Shown here piece after piece: positions 8,330 through 17,781 of a stretch of 64,000 nucleotides of DNA. Under the pieces are notes generated by a model that saw only the letters and a list, made by a program, of their open reading frames with translations, searched no databases and was not told the DNA's origin. Made by a program: the position numbers and the translations under genes. Source of the stretch: Methylohalobius sp964654415 (GTDB lineage: Bacteria > Pseudomonadota > Gammaproteobacteria > Methylococcales > Methylothermaceae); contig CAZZIP010000002.1 of assembly GCA_964654415.1 (NCBI GenBank), forward strand, positions 124,001 through 188,000. The letters are read 5' to 3'. Each line of letters starts with the position of its first letter. Within the stretch, counting starts at the first letter, position 1.

Positions 8330-8553
8330 CCGTGGATTTCGGCCACGAGCTTGGGCTCGGCCTTGGGCGTGCGCTTGGGGGCGAAGGACTTGGCCACCAG
8401 TGCCGTCGGGTTGCCTCCCGCAGCATTGAGCGCCGTTTTCCAGCGATACAGCGTGCGCCGCGACACGCCGAAAGCATCGCGCGTGGCCTCAAGGCCGTGT
8501 TTGTCCCAAAAGCGCGGAATTTTGAGTCATTGTTGGGCATCTTTGGGCGTCAT
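8330..8553 (-). pseudogene. Truncated integrase-core-type transposase, N-terminal HTH part
   Basis: The minus strand from ATG 8553 reads MTPKDAQQ, a TGA stop, then LKIPRFWDKHGLEATRDAFG and VSRRTLYRWKTALNAAGG, a helix-turn-helix typical of the N-terminus of IS481-like or related DDE transposases. Homology stops at 8330, the right end of the IS256-like element, so the catalytic domain is lost. Both the nonsense codon and the truncation show it is dead. The exact IS family needs a search. Confidence 0.7.
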
Positions 8554-8668
8554 CTCCCAAACATGCCCCAAAGCGGCTACCCGGTAAAACCCAAAGGATG
8601 CAGTATCCGTTGTGTTGAACTTGCATGACACTCCTCCTTCTCCAAAGGAGTGCTAAAGGTTTCTGAAC

Positions 8669-10138
8669 TTATGCAGTTGTGTCTTCTACCGCTTTTCCCA
8701 GGTATTTCTTCAGCGTTCTCCGGTCGATGCCTGCCGCCTTAGCCGCAGCCTCATAGCTGCCGCATTTGCTATACAGGTAGCGGCAATAGTCCTGGATGAC
8801 TTGTTTTAGGGACAAGCCGGCGGCAAAGCAATCGCTCGGAAAAGCGCGTTTTTGGTTTTCCAGGCCAAGAGGAAAAATGTAAGTGCCGCGGATGCAGATC
8901 TGGCGGATGCATTGCTCCAGTTCGCGGATGTTGCCTAGCCAAGGGTAATCCGGAGGCTGAGAGGCCGTGATGATGGCCTCGATTTCCTCAGCGAGGGAGG
9001 CGTTATAATCGTTCAAAATCTTGGCGAGCAGCTGCCGGATCAGATGGCTCAGTTCACGCGGGTCTTCCCGCAGGCGCTGACGCAGGGTCGGCATCACGAT
9101 AACGTCGGAACAGAGGCGGTAATAGAAATCGGCGCGGAAGCGGCCTTCAGCCATAAGCCTGTGAATATCCTGATGAGTGGCGGCGATCACCCGCCCGGAG
9201 AAACGCAGTTTTTGCCGGCTGCCTAAGGGCGTGAAAACTCGGTCCTGGAGGACGTTGAGCAGTTTGACCTGGGTTGAAGGGTCGAGGTCGCCAATCTCGT
9301 CGATGAACACCGCTCCATGCTGGCTGCAGCGGGCAAAGATGCCTGGGTGGTCGTCCACCGCTCCGGTGAAGGCGCCTTTTTTATGGCCGAACAATTCCGA
9401 CTCCAACAGGCTGGTGGGAAACTGAGCCAGGTTGATGGCTTGGAAAGCCGCGGTAAAGCTTTCCCGAAAGCGAAGCAGGTCGAGTTCAAAGGGGATCAGA
9501 CCCGATCGGCCGATGACGTTGGCCACCAGCGTCTTGCCGGTGCCGGTTTCCCCGAGAATGAGGGTCGAGAAATCCTCCATCCGGCCACTGAGATGGTGGA
9601 AATACCAGCGGGGATTGGCGGTGAAGATATTGTTCCACAAGTGTTGCCGCAAGCTGATTATCGAAGGGCTTTGGCCACCGATGGCGGACTGGATGAAATA
9701 GAAGGCTCGGGCAACCTGGAAAATCAGGGCAAGGTAGCGAGCAGCTTCGTGGGGATGAAAGCCTGCGTGGGCAAAATCCCGCAGCAGGTCCTTGGCCAAG
9801 GCGAGAGGAACGGGCTTGTCGCCGGCGGCTTGTTGGGCCTGAATGTGTTCGAACCATTGGCTGCGGTAACGGTGATAGATGAGAAATAACCAGGCTAAAG
9901 TCAGCATTTCCCGCAATCGCTCCGGGTAATCCGTCACCCGGAATTCCCGGTTACCACCGAGTTGTTCGAAGGCAGCCTGAATTTTTCTCTGCAGCATCGC
10001 CAAGCGCTCCTCGGAAGACCACCTGCCGGGGGAAATTTCAAGCAAGCGGCAGTCTATGGCTTCCCGTTGTGGGCTGAAAGGATTGGTGAAGACCAGCCCG
10101 GCGACCTGTTCCAAAAAGGCAAGAGTTTGGCGATGCAT
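8669..10138 (-). CDS. Sigma-54-dependent transcriptional activator (PspF-like role) with unusual N-terminus
   Basis: Enhancer-binding protein of 489 residues. The central AAA+ domain starts near residue 165 with Walker A GETGTGKT, contains the sigma-54-contacting ESELFGHKKGAFTGA loop, Walker B AVFIDEIGDL and the arginine-rich FYYRL segment. The C-terminus (about 435-485) is a Fis-type helix-turn-helix (YEAAAKAAGIDRRTLKKYLG). The first 160 residues are mostly alpha-helical and match none of the usual receiver, GAF, PAS or V4R sensor domains that I know. Its start lies 173 bp from the divergent pspA-like gene, whose promoter looks sigma-54 dependent, so it most likely controls that operon. No strong ribosome binding site is visible. 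Confidence 0.88.
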   Translation of the reverse strand: MHRQTLAFLEQVAGLVFTNPFSPQREAIDCRLLEISPGRWSSEERLAMLQRKIQAAFEQLGGNREFRVTDYPERLREMLTLAWLFLIYHRYRSQWFEHIQAQQAAGDKPVPLALAKDLLRDFAHAGFHPHEAARYLALIFQVARAFYFIQSAIGGQSPSIISLRQHLWNNIFTANPRWYFHHLSGRMEDFSTLILGETGTGKTLVANVIGRSGLIPFELDLLRFRESFTAAFQAINLAQFPTSLLESELFGHKKGAFTGAVDDHPGIFARCSQHGAVFIDEIGDLDPSTQVKLLNVLQDRVFTPLGSRQKLRFSGRVIAATHQDIHRLMAEGRFRADFYYRLCSDVIVMPTLRQRLREDPRELSHLIRQLLAKILNDYNASLAEEIEAIITASQPPDYPWLGNIRELEQCIRQICIRGTYIFPLGLENQKRAFPSDCFAAGLSLKQVIQDYCRYLYSKCGSYEAAAKAAGIDRRTLKKYLGKAVEDTTA

Positions 10139-10254
10139 AAAAACAGTTTAGTTGTACCTATCTTGTCGAGCAAATGGACATGAAATGTATGAGCGAGTTG
10201 GTCTCGATGCCGTTCAACTGGTTTTAATGTATTGAATTGCCTGGTTTTCAGTAG

Positions 10255-10271
10255 TTGGCACGGGGTTTGAC
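10255..10271 (+). promoter_or_regulatory. Sigma-54-type promoter of the pspA-like operon
   Basis: TTGGCACGGGGTTTGAC has the complete -24 element (TTGGCACG) and a -12 element TTTGA, one base off the usual TTGC, at the correct spacing. It lies 41 nt upstream of the pspA-like ATG, and the adjacent divergent gene encodes a sigma-54 activator. Between the promoter and the activator gene are about 115 bases that should hold the upstream activator sites; I see only short dyads such as GTTG-N14-CAAC. Confidence 0.72.
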
Positions 10272-10311
10272 TCTAGCAAATCGAGTTTAAACCCACGCGG
10301 AGGTTACGGCG

Positions 10312-10956
10312 ATGAACACCCTCAAACGTTTAGTGATCAGCATCAAAGGCCACATTGATCAGGTCGCAGGCCAGTTGGAAAATCACGAGGCGCTGGCGGA
10401 GGCGGCCATTCGGGAACTGGAAGCGGTTCAAAAACGCATCCGCCTCCAGATTCATCGTCTAGGCCAGGGATGCCAGCGGGAACGGGAAACGCTGGAGCGG
10501 TTGGAGCAGGAAGCTGGGCGTTGGCGGGAGCGGGCAATAAGAGTACGCGAGCAAGACGAAGCCAAGGCGCTTGAGTGTGTGCGCCGTTTGCAGTCGGTGC
10601 AGGAACGCATCCGTCAGCATCGCGGCTTGTTAGAGCGACTGGAGAAGCAGCTAAACCGCACCAAATCCGATTTGGCTCAAGTAGAGGCCAAACTAGGCTT
10701 TATGCGCAACCGCAAGCTGGTGCTGGCAGCCAAACAGACCCACGGCCAGGTCTGTCGACTCGAATCGCTAAAAGAGGCAGCCAAAGAGCTTGAAGCCGTG
10801 TTTGAGCACTGGGAAGAGTCGCTTGCTGCAAGCGGGTGCTTGGACGATTTCGACACCGAGCCGGAAACCGATCTGGAGGCAGAGTTTCGCCAGGAGGAAG
10901 AGACAGCAGAGTTGCGCGCTATGCTGGACGAGCTTGCCAAGGGCAAGGAGTCCTGA
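10312..10956 (+). CDS. pspA: PspA/IM30-family membrane-stress protein
   Basis: The 214-residue protein is almost all charged coiled coil, close to the 222 of E. coli PspA. PspA-type proteins are peripheral inner-membrane proteins that oligomerise on damaged membranes and often bind their sigma-54 activator. The N-terminus MNTLKRLVISIKGHIDQVAG fits the amphipathic helix of the family, followed by long heptad-rich helices with the expected AKLGFMRNRKLVLAAKQ segment near residues 125-142. The acidic tail (about residues 180-214) is long. GGAGG lies 8-9 nt before the ATG. It heads a three-gene row. Confidence 0.8.
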   Translation: MNTLKRLVISIKGHIDQVAGQLENHEALAEAAIRELEAVQKRIRLQIHRLGQGCQRERETLERLEQEAGRWRERAIRVREQDEAKALECVRRLQSVQERIRQHRGLLERLEKQLNRTKSDLAQVEAKLGFMRNRKLVLAAKQTHGQVCRLESLKEAAKELEAVFEHWEESLAASGCLDDFDTEPETDLEAEFRQEEETAELRAMLDELAKGKES

Positions 10957-11000
10957 GGATGGTCGAACGTTGCCTGATTGCCGAAAAGAGGAGATGAGCC

Positions 11001-12287
11001 ATGCCAATTTTAAACGTTACTGAGAGTTATGCTGAAGATGCTCAAGTTGCCCGCTGGAAACTGACTTTGTTCCTGCGCTGGAGCGGAGTAGGGCTGATTT
11101 TATTTTCCGCCCTTGGCTTTCTGCTCCAGGGTTATGCCGAAGTGGCGCCCGAATACCGCTATGGGATAGGTTTGCTCATGACGATGGCGATGACCGCAGG
11201 CGGCCTATTATGTGCCTATGGTCTGCACGAAACGGTAGGAGCGCGGGTTTTCTTCGGCTTGGCGGTGTTGTTTGCGGCTGTGCAGTCCACCCAGGTTGGG
11301 GCGATGCTGTATGCTTGGCTGCATCCTAACGAGCGGCTGAGCCTGGATTATGGTTGGTTGCGGTTTGAAGGGGTTAGCCAGGCGGTAATTGCGTTGGATT
11401 TGCTCATCACCGCTGTGGTCGTGTGGTTGGTAGGGTATAGCGGTTTTGCTATCCTGGCGCGTTCCCAAGTCAAATCGTTGCTGCCAGCTTTTCTTTTGGG
11501 CAACTTGGCGCTGTTGCTGCCGAGCCGGGATGCTTGGGCGATGGCGTTGGCAGTTGTGGGGCTGTTTGCTTACCTGCATCGGATGGAAGCGCGCCTGAAG
11601 CTGGAATATAGCATGCGGACCTGGGAAGGCCGGGCGGCGCGGGCGTTGATCTTTACGCCTTGGCTGATTTTGCTGGGACGGGGGTGGTTGCATGGCGCCG
11701 ATTGGCTTTATTTGGCAGCAAGCTGCAGCCTGGCGGCGTTCGTGCTGATTTGGGAGATAAAGCGTTATGTTCAAAATCCCGGGATCGTTCTGGTTGGCGA
11801 GGCGCTGGGGATGATCCTGGCCGCCTTTGCCTGGATCCAGGTTTTCACTGGCCTGAATCGCTATTTCGCCTATGGGCTGCCTGTCAGCGGTTTCGTCTTG
11901 CCGCTTGGATGGCTCGGATTGGGGCTTGCTACTCAGGTTCGCTATGGAGCAAGCGCCTACCGAATCCTATCGGGCGGGGGGGTCTTGATCGCATTGCTCT
12001 TGGATTCGGGAGCGGGCTGGCCGCTGCTTTTGGCAGGGATCGTCTGGATCGCCGCCGGAATCTGCTACCGCGAAAGGTGCACGATGCTGGTAGGGGTGAC
12101 GGCTTTGGTCGCCGGCACGGTGAACTACCTTATGGCTTTGGTTCATCTCTACACCCAGGCTCCTTGGGCGTCGTCGGCGGTGTTGGGTTTTGCCATCATC
12201 GTCTTGGCCTCATGGCTGGAAAAGCACCGTCTAGGATTGTGGCAGCGAGTAAAAAAACATTGCCTGGAGAATTGGCGTTCCTGGTGA
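11001..12287 (+). CDS. Polytopic inner-membrane protein, unknown, in pspA-like operon
   Basis: 428 residues with roughly twelve hydrophobic segments and very little soluble sequence. A short soluble N-terminus (about 25 residues) precedes the first helix, and a basic tail (KHRLGLWQRVKKH) ends the protein. I see no transporter or enzyme motif. The general look, many helices in pairs, recalls DUF2157/DUF4401-type proteins, but I cannot assign it firmly. GAGGAG lies 8 nt before the ATG, and the gene starts 44 nt after the PspA homologue. The context suggests an envelope-stress role as a membrane partner. Confidence 0.72.
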   Translation: MPILNVTESYAEDAQVARWKLTLFLRWSGVGLILFSALGFLLQGYAEVAPEYRYGIGLLMTMAMTAGGLLCAYGLHETVGARVFFGLAVLFAAVQSTQVGAMLYAWLHPNERLSLDYGWLRFEGVSQAVIALDLLITAVVVWLVGYSGFAILARSQVKSLLPAFLLGNLALLLPSRDAWAMALAVVGLFAYLHRMEARLKLEYSMRTWEGRAARALIFTPWLILLGRGWLHGADWLYLAASCSLAAFVLIWEIKRYVQNPGIVLVGEALGMILAAFAWIQVFTGLNRYFAYGLPVSGFVLPLGWLGLGLATQVRYGASAYRILSGGGVLIALLLDSGAGWPLLLAGIVWIAAGICYRERCTMLVGVTALVAGTVNYLMALVHLYTQAPWASSAVLGFAIIVLASWLEKHRLGLWQRVKKHCLENWRSW

Positions 12288-12461
12288 TCTAGCTCGCAGA
12301 GAGGGCAGGGAAGCCCCGTTTTTACCGAAGATGACCCTTGGAGTCTTTGCCAGTCACTGCGCTTTGCACGTGATAAAGTAAGGGCGGGTGGCCACCTGCC
12401 CCTTGTACTTCGTCGGGAAACGCGGTGGTCAGTGGCAGAGTAAACTTTAAGGAAATGGGAT

Positions 12462-13187
12462 ATGGGCTGGTCACTACGTTTTGCTCGCGATAATGGCGGG
12501 ATTATCCTTGGACTTTTGATGCTGTCTTGGGCAGCGCCAGCCGAGGAGGTGACTGTCCGGTGTGTGCGGCACGAGGTCCAAATCCCGCTGGTCGAAGCCG
12601 TCTGGGTCGAGACCGAAACGGCTAGGGTCCTGGCAACAATAGAGGCCAGCGCCGATCCGGGAAAATCCGGTGCGTTGCGCGGGGAAGTTTTAGGTTTGCT
12701 GAGAAAGCTGGTTCCTGAAGAAGGCGACTCGTGGCGCTTTACCTCGGCCAGCTTGAGCCGCGACCCATCTGGGTTGGAACGCTGGCAGCTGCAGGCCGAA
12801 ATCCGTACCTTGCAAGCGAGACTGCCCGGGCTTCAGGCTAAGGCGGAGAAACTCTCCAAACCGGGATTGCACGTTTTTCTGGCCATCGACTGGACACCGA
12901 GCGTGGCTGAAATCGAGGCCGCAAAAGCCAAAGCTCGCCTTGCGATCTACCAAAGAGCAGTAGATGAAGTCAAGCGGCTCAATGAACGACTGGGTTTTAC
13001 CTACCGCGTGGCCGACATCCGCTTTGCGGAACCCGGGCGACCTTCTCTTCTGCAAGCCAAAGCTTTGGCGGCCGAGTCGGTTGAGTCCTTGCCGCGGGCA
13101 GAGCAGCAGGTAGTGGAGGCGATCGTAATTTTGCGCGATGTGGAATGCCAGGATGGGGCTGACCGCAAAACGGCGAAAGACCGTTGA
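12462..13187 (+). CDS. Exported protein, possibly SIMPL (DUF541)-like, in pspA-like region
   Basis: 241 residues. An N-terminal signal or anchor (hydrophobic residues 13-27 ending SWAAPAEE) suggests export. The second half has an AEIEAAKAKARLAIYQRAVDE-type helix followed by LNERLGFTYRVADIRF, which resembles the C-terminal part of SIMPL/DUF541 proteins (repeat of Ala-rich helix then a Val-rich strand). Similarity is weak. AAGGAAA precedes the ATG. A 174-bp gap with a 20-bp near-palindrome (GGGCGGGTGGCCACCTGCCC at 12382-12401) separates it from the membrane-protein gene, so it may have its own promoter. It converges on purD with only 5 nt between stops. Confidence 0.6.
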   Translation: MGWSLRFARDNGGIILGLLMLSWAAPAEEVTVRCVRHEVQIPLVEAVWVETETARVLATIEASADPGKSGALRGEVLGLLRKLVPEEGDSWRFTSASLSRDPSGLERWQLQAEIRTLQARLPGLQAKAEKLSKPGLHVFLAIDWTPSVAEIEAAKAKARLAIYQRAVDEVKRLNERLGFTYRVADIRFAEPGRPSLLQAKALAAESVESLPRAEQQVVEAIVILRDVECQDGADRKTAKDR

Positions 13188-13192
13188 GAATT

Positions 13193-14470
13193 CTAAGGGG
13201 CCCTAACTGCCCGCCAGCCGATGTCGCGGCGGTAATGGACGCCAGGCCAGTGGATTTTTTCAACCTGGGCATACGCTCTGCGCTGGGCTTCGGCTACGCT
13301 GTCGCCTAGGGCGCACACGCACAACACCCGTCCGCCGGCAGTGACCACCCGGCCTGCCTCCAACCGGGTGCCGGCGTGGAACACCTTGACGTCCTCGGAC
13401 TCTTCGGTGGGCAAGCCTTCTATCACATCACCGCTGCGGTAAGCGGACGGATATCCTTGGGCAGCCATCACCACTCCGAGTGCGGCGCGCCGATCCCACT
13501 CCACCCGCTGACTGGCCAGGTCTCCCGTCACGGTAGCCAAACACAGTTCGGCCAGATCGCTCTGCAGGCGCATCAGGATCGGCTGGGTTTCTGGGTCTCC
13601 TAGCCGGCAGTTGAACTCCAGCACTTTGGGGCCATCCTGGGTGATCATCAGCCCGGCGTAGAGAAAACCGGTGTAAGGCACCCCTTCGGCCGCCATGCCT
13701 TCGATGGTGGGACAGATAATCTGGGTCAGGATCTGCTGCTCGATTTCCGGGGTGACCAGAGGCGAAGGGGAGTACGCGCCCATGCCGCCAGTGTTGGGAC
13801 CAAGATCGCCGTCCAGAAGGCGCTTGTGGTCCTGAGAGGTGACCAAGGGGATAAGGTCTTGGCCGTCGGTCAAGACGATGAAGCTCACCTCCTCGCCCGT
13901 CAAGAACTCCTCGACCACGACTGTGCTGCCAGCTTGGCCGAAGACCTTGTCGGACATCATCTGGCGGATAGCTTCTTCCGCTTGCACGAGGTTTTGAGCG
14001 ACCACTACCCCTTTACCGGCCGCCAGTCCATCGGCCTTGACGACAATCGGGGCACCCTGCCGGCGGACATAGTTTATGGCTGCCTCAGGTTCTCTGAATA
14101 CGGCATAGGCGGCGGTGGGAATGCCGTGGCGCTCAAGGAACGCCTTGCAGAAAACCTTGGAGCCTTCCAGGCGGGCAGCCATCCGAGCAGGTCCAAGGCA
14201 GGGCAGGCCGCGTTCGCGGAAAACATCGACGATCCCCGAAACTAGCGGCGCCTCAGGTCCTATAACGGTCAGGTCTATTCCCTCCTGCCTGGCAAAATCG
14301 GCCAGACGGTTGATTTCTTCCGCTCCAAGGGGAATATTCTCAACCTTAGGTTCCAAGGCCGTGCCGGCATTGCCAGGGGCGACGTAAACCCGGGTCACGC
14401 GGTCCGACTTGGCCAGCTTCCAGGCCAAGGCGTGTTCACGCCCGCCGCTGCCTATGACTAAGACGCGCAT
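13193..14470 (-). CDS. purD: Phosphoribosylamine-glycine ligase
   Basis: Second step of de novo purine synthesis: phosphoribosylamine + glycine + ATP to GAR, cytoplasmic. The protein is 425 residues from the ATG at 14470, the usual length; upstream in-frame codons belong to the preceding gene's 3' end. It starts MRVLVIGSGGREHALAWKLA, with ATP-grasp motifs VKADGLAAGKGV, EEFLTGEEVSF, GAYSPSPLVT and the metal-binding EFNCRLGDPETQ. The ATGA overlap with the lipoprotein gene upstream indicates one transcript. purH, its usual partner, is not adjacent here. Confidence 0.96.
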   Translation of the reverse strand: MRVLVIGSGGREHALAWKLAKSDRVTRVYVAPGNAGTALEPKVENIPLGAEEINRLADFARQEGIDLTVIGPEAPLVSGIVDVFRERGLPCLGPARMAARLEGSKVFCKAFLERHGIPTAAYAVFREPEAAINYVRRQGAPIVVKADGLAAGKGVVVAQNLVQAEEAIRQMMSDKVFGQAGSTVVVEEFLTGEEVSFIVLTDGQDLIPLVTSQDHKRLLDGDLGPNTGGMGAYSPSPLVTPEIEQQILTQIICPTIEGMAAEGVPYTGFLYAGLMITQDGPKVLEFNCRLGDPETQPILMRLQSDLAELCLATVTGDLASQRVEWDRRAALGVVMAAQGYPSAYRSGDVIEGLPTEESEDVKVFHAGTRLEAGRVVTAGGRVLCVCALGDSVAEAQRRAYAQVEKIHWPGVHYRRDIGWRAVRAP

Positions 14471-14883
14471 CAGTCGCAGAGCTCGCGTTCCTGTTCCTGC
14501 ACGATCTTGCCTCCTTGCCAGATGCGCTCGCGCACCATCCGGCAACCTCCCCGGCTGGGGAGCGGTTCGGCCTCGACCCGCTGCCAGCCGTCTTCGCTCT
14601 CGTAGGAGACCGGCCGGCCGGACCTAGCTGCTTCGTAGGAGGCGCGCCTGGCGATCTCGGTCACTGTCCCCCCCAAAGCGGCCCCCAGCGCTCCGCCGAT
14701 TAGCGCGCCGCGCCAGCGGTTGTGTTTGTCGATCAGGGCGCCAGCCGCTGCCCCGATCACCCCCCCTGCGGTCGCTCCCTGATAAGGATAGGGGCTAGAA
14801 CCATAGGGCCCGGTGGCACACGCCGAAAGCAAGGCCAGAAAAGCCGGCAAAGTCGCACCGGCGATCATCCGCGTTAAGTTCAT
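14470..14883 (-). CDS. Glycine-zipper outer-membrane lipoprotein
   Basis: 137 residues from the ATG at 14883, chosen for ACAGGAG 7 nt upstream. A lipobox LLSAC sits near residue 22. Residues 35-75 are a glycine zipper (GATAGGVIGAAAGALID, then GALIGGALGAALGG), as in the SlyB/OsmB/17-kDa antigen (Rick_17kDa) group. The C-terminal part, with Cys residues in GGCRMVRERIW and ERELCD, may form a disulphide. It is translationally coupled to purD, an odd pairing that is probably transcriptional convenience. Confidence 0.82.
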   Translation of the reverse strand: MNLTRMIAGATLPAFLALLSACATGPYGSSPYPYQGATAGGVIGAAAGALIDKHNRWRGALIGGALGAALGGTVTEIARRASYEAARSGRPVSYESEDGWQRVEAEPLPSRGGCRMVRERIWQGGKIVQEQERELCD

Positions 14884-15159
14884 CGCTTGTCTCCTGTGAG
14901 CTGTTGGAAATCCACGCATGCGTTTATATCATCTCAACCTGAAGCTATCCTGTACGTCACCTCTTATCATCCCTCTTGCTAGAGGCAGAGCCGGTCCAGT
15001 TTCCCTCCGCTAAGCGTTTCTCTGGCGGCAGGGAATCGCGGCAGCGCTGCACAAAGGCGCCTCCAGCCTGCGGGCGCGCCACCTCCAGCTGTGCTTTTTC
15101 CTAACGCCTTCACTTCGGAGAACGCATTAAGCGGGCACGACAAACCGGACAGGGCTCCA

Positions 15160-16874
<1,715 letters not shown>

Positions 16875-16878
<4 letters not shown>

Positions 16879-17495
16879 GTCGCCTCATCAGTTTTGTTGA
16901 CTTTCACTTCCGCCGGCCGCAGCAGTTCACCGCGCCAACGCCACCCGCGCCTGAGCACGGCTACTACCTGACCTTTTGGCTGCTGACGCAGAGAAACCAC
17001 CTCGGCCGCGCGCATCGTCTTCGGATCGAATTGCCGACCCTCTGCCTGCACCGGCTCGACCTCCAAGGAAGCAAGCAATTGGTCCAAGCGGGCCAAGGTT
17101 ATTTTCAACCCATCCAAAACCGCCTGAAACCTGAGCCGTTTGCGCTTGCATAAGCGGCGCACCAGCCAGTTGGGGCGCAGCGCTGCCACCGCCTCGATTC
17201 CAGCTGCCTGCCGGTCGCGTAGCTCGACCAGATCCAGGAGGAGAGGCCGCAGCAGCTCACGCTCGATCGCCTTAAGACGCGCGGCGTGACTGGCTTGTTC
17301 CTGTTCAGTCAGTTTGAGCAGGCGGCGATATTCTTCCAGGGTCTGGTCAAATCTTTGAGTCTCGGTCCGAACCTCGACGCGGAGAGCGGCTAGTTCGGCG
17401 AACAGTTGCGCCAGGCCGACCTCCGACCCTGCTTCCGGCGTCTCGGCCAAGAATCGCTCGAAGGCGGCTAGCAGCGCTTCCTTATCATTCGGCAT
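16875..17495 (-). CDS. GrpE-like nucleotide exchange factor
   Basis: 206 residues. A long coiled coil (about 35-95) leads to LLRPLLLDLVELRDRQ, the dimer-forming GrpE core helix. The C-terminal beta domain reads QFDPKTMRAAEVV, a clear variant of the GrpE motif in which F-P-x-x-H-x-A is typical, then GQVVAVLRRGWRWRGELLRPAEV, close to the GTVVxVxxxGYxxxxRxLRPAxV signature. It should release ADP from the neighbouring Hsp70. The core is diverged, as expected for a specialised partner. 4-nt overlap downstream with Hsp70 and 11-nt overlap upstream with the J gene. Confidence 0.85.
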
Positions 17496-17781
17496 CGAGA
17501 CCCTCGATAAGCAGTTTGCGGAACTGAGACAGGCTTGGCCGGCGCTGCTTTAGGCGGTAGGCAAAGCGCTGGATTTCTTCCAGGGAGGGACAATAAAACA
17601 GCGCGTATTCGATCCGCGCCCTTGGGGTACGGATTTGCTCATAGGCGCGCCGGATGGCCTGGAATTCTTCCGGTGCGCGATCGGGGGGACAAATCTGGAC
17701 TTTGTGCAGGTAAGCGCGGCGGATGGCTTCGTCGTCGGCCTCTGGAGAGACGCCTAGGATCTCGAACGGGGAGGTGGTCAC
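17485..17781 (-). CDS. Short J-domain protein with PPD in place of HPD
   Basis: 98 residues, just a J domain plus a helical tail. Helix I and II are recognisable (FEILGVSPEADDEAIRRAY) and helix III as FQAIRRAYEQIRTPRARIEY. The loop between helices II and III, where J proteins carry the invariant HPD tripeptide needed to stimulate Hsp70 ATPase, reads C-P-P-D-R at residues 31-35, so histidine is replaced by proline. It is nested by overlaps between the TPR and GrpE-like genes. Either the partner Hsp70 has co-evolved or the protein acts as a non-canonical adaptor. Confidence 0.82.
   Translation of the reverse strand: MTTSPFEILGVSPEADDEAIRRAYLHKVQICPPDRAPEEFQAIRRAYEQIRTPRARIEYALFYCPSLEEIQRFAYRLKQRRPSLSQFRKLLIEGLDAE

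Noticed and set aside
12382..12401. GC-rich 20-bp near-palindrome as a Rho-independent terminator
   Set aside because: No loop and no T-run follows; it could be an operator but nothing supports a terminator call.
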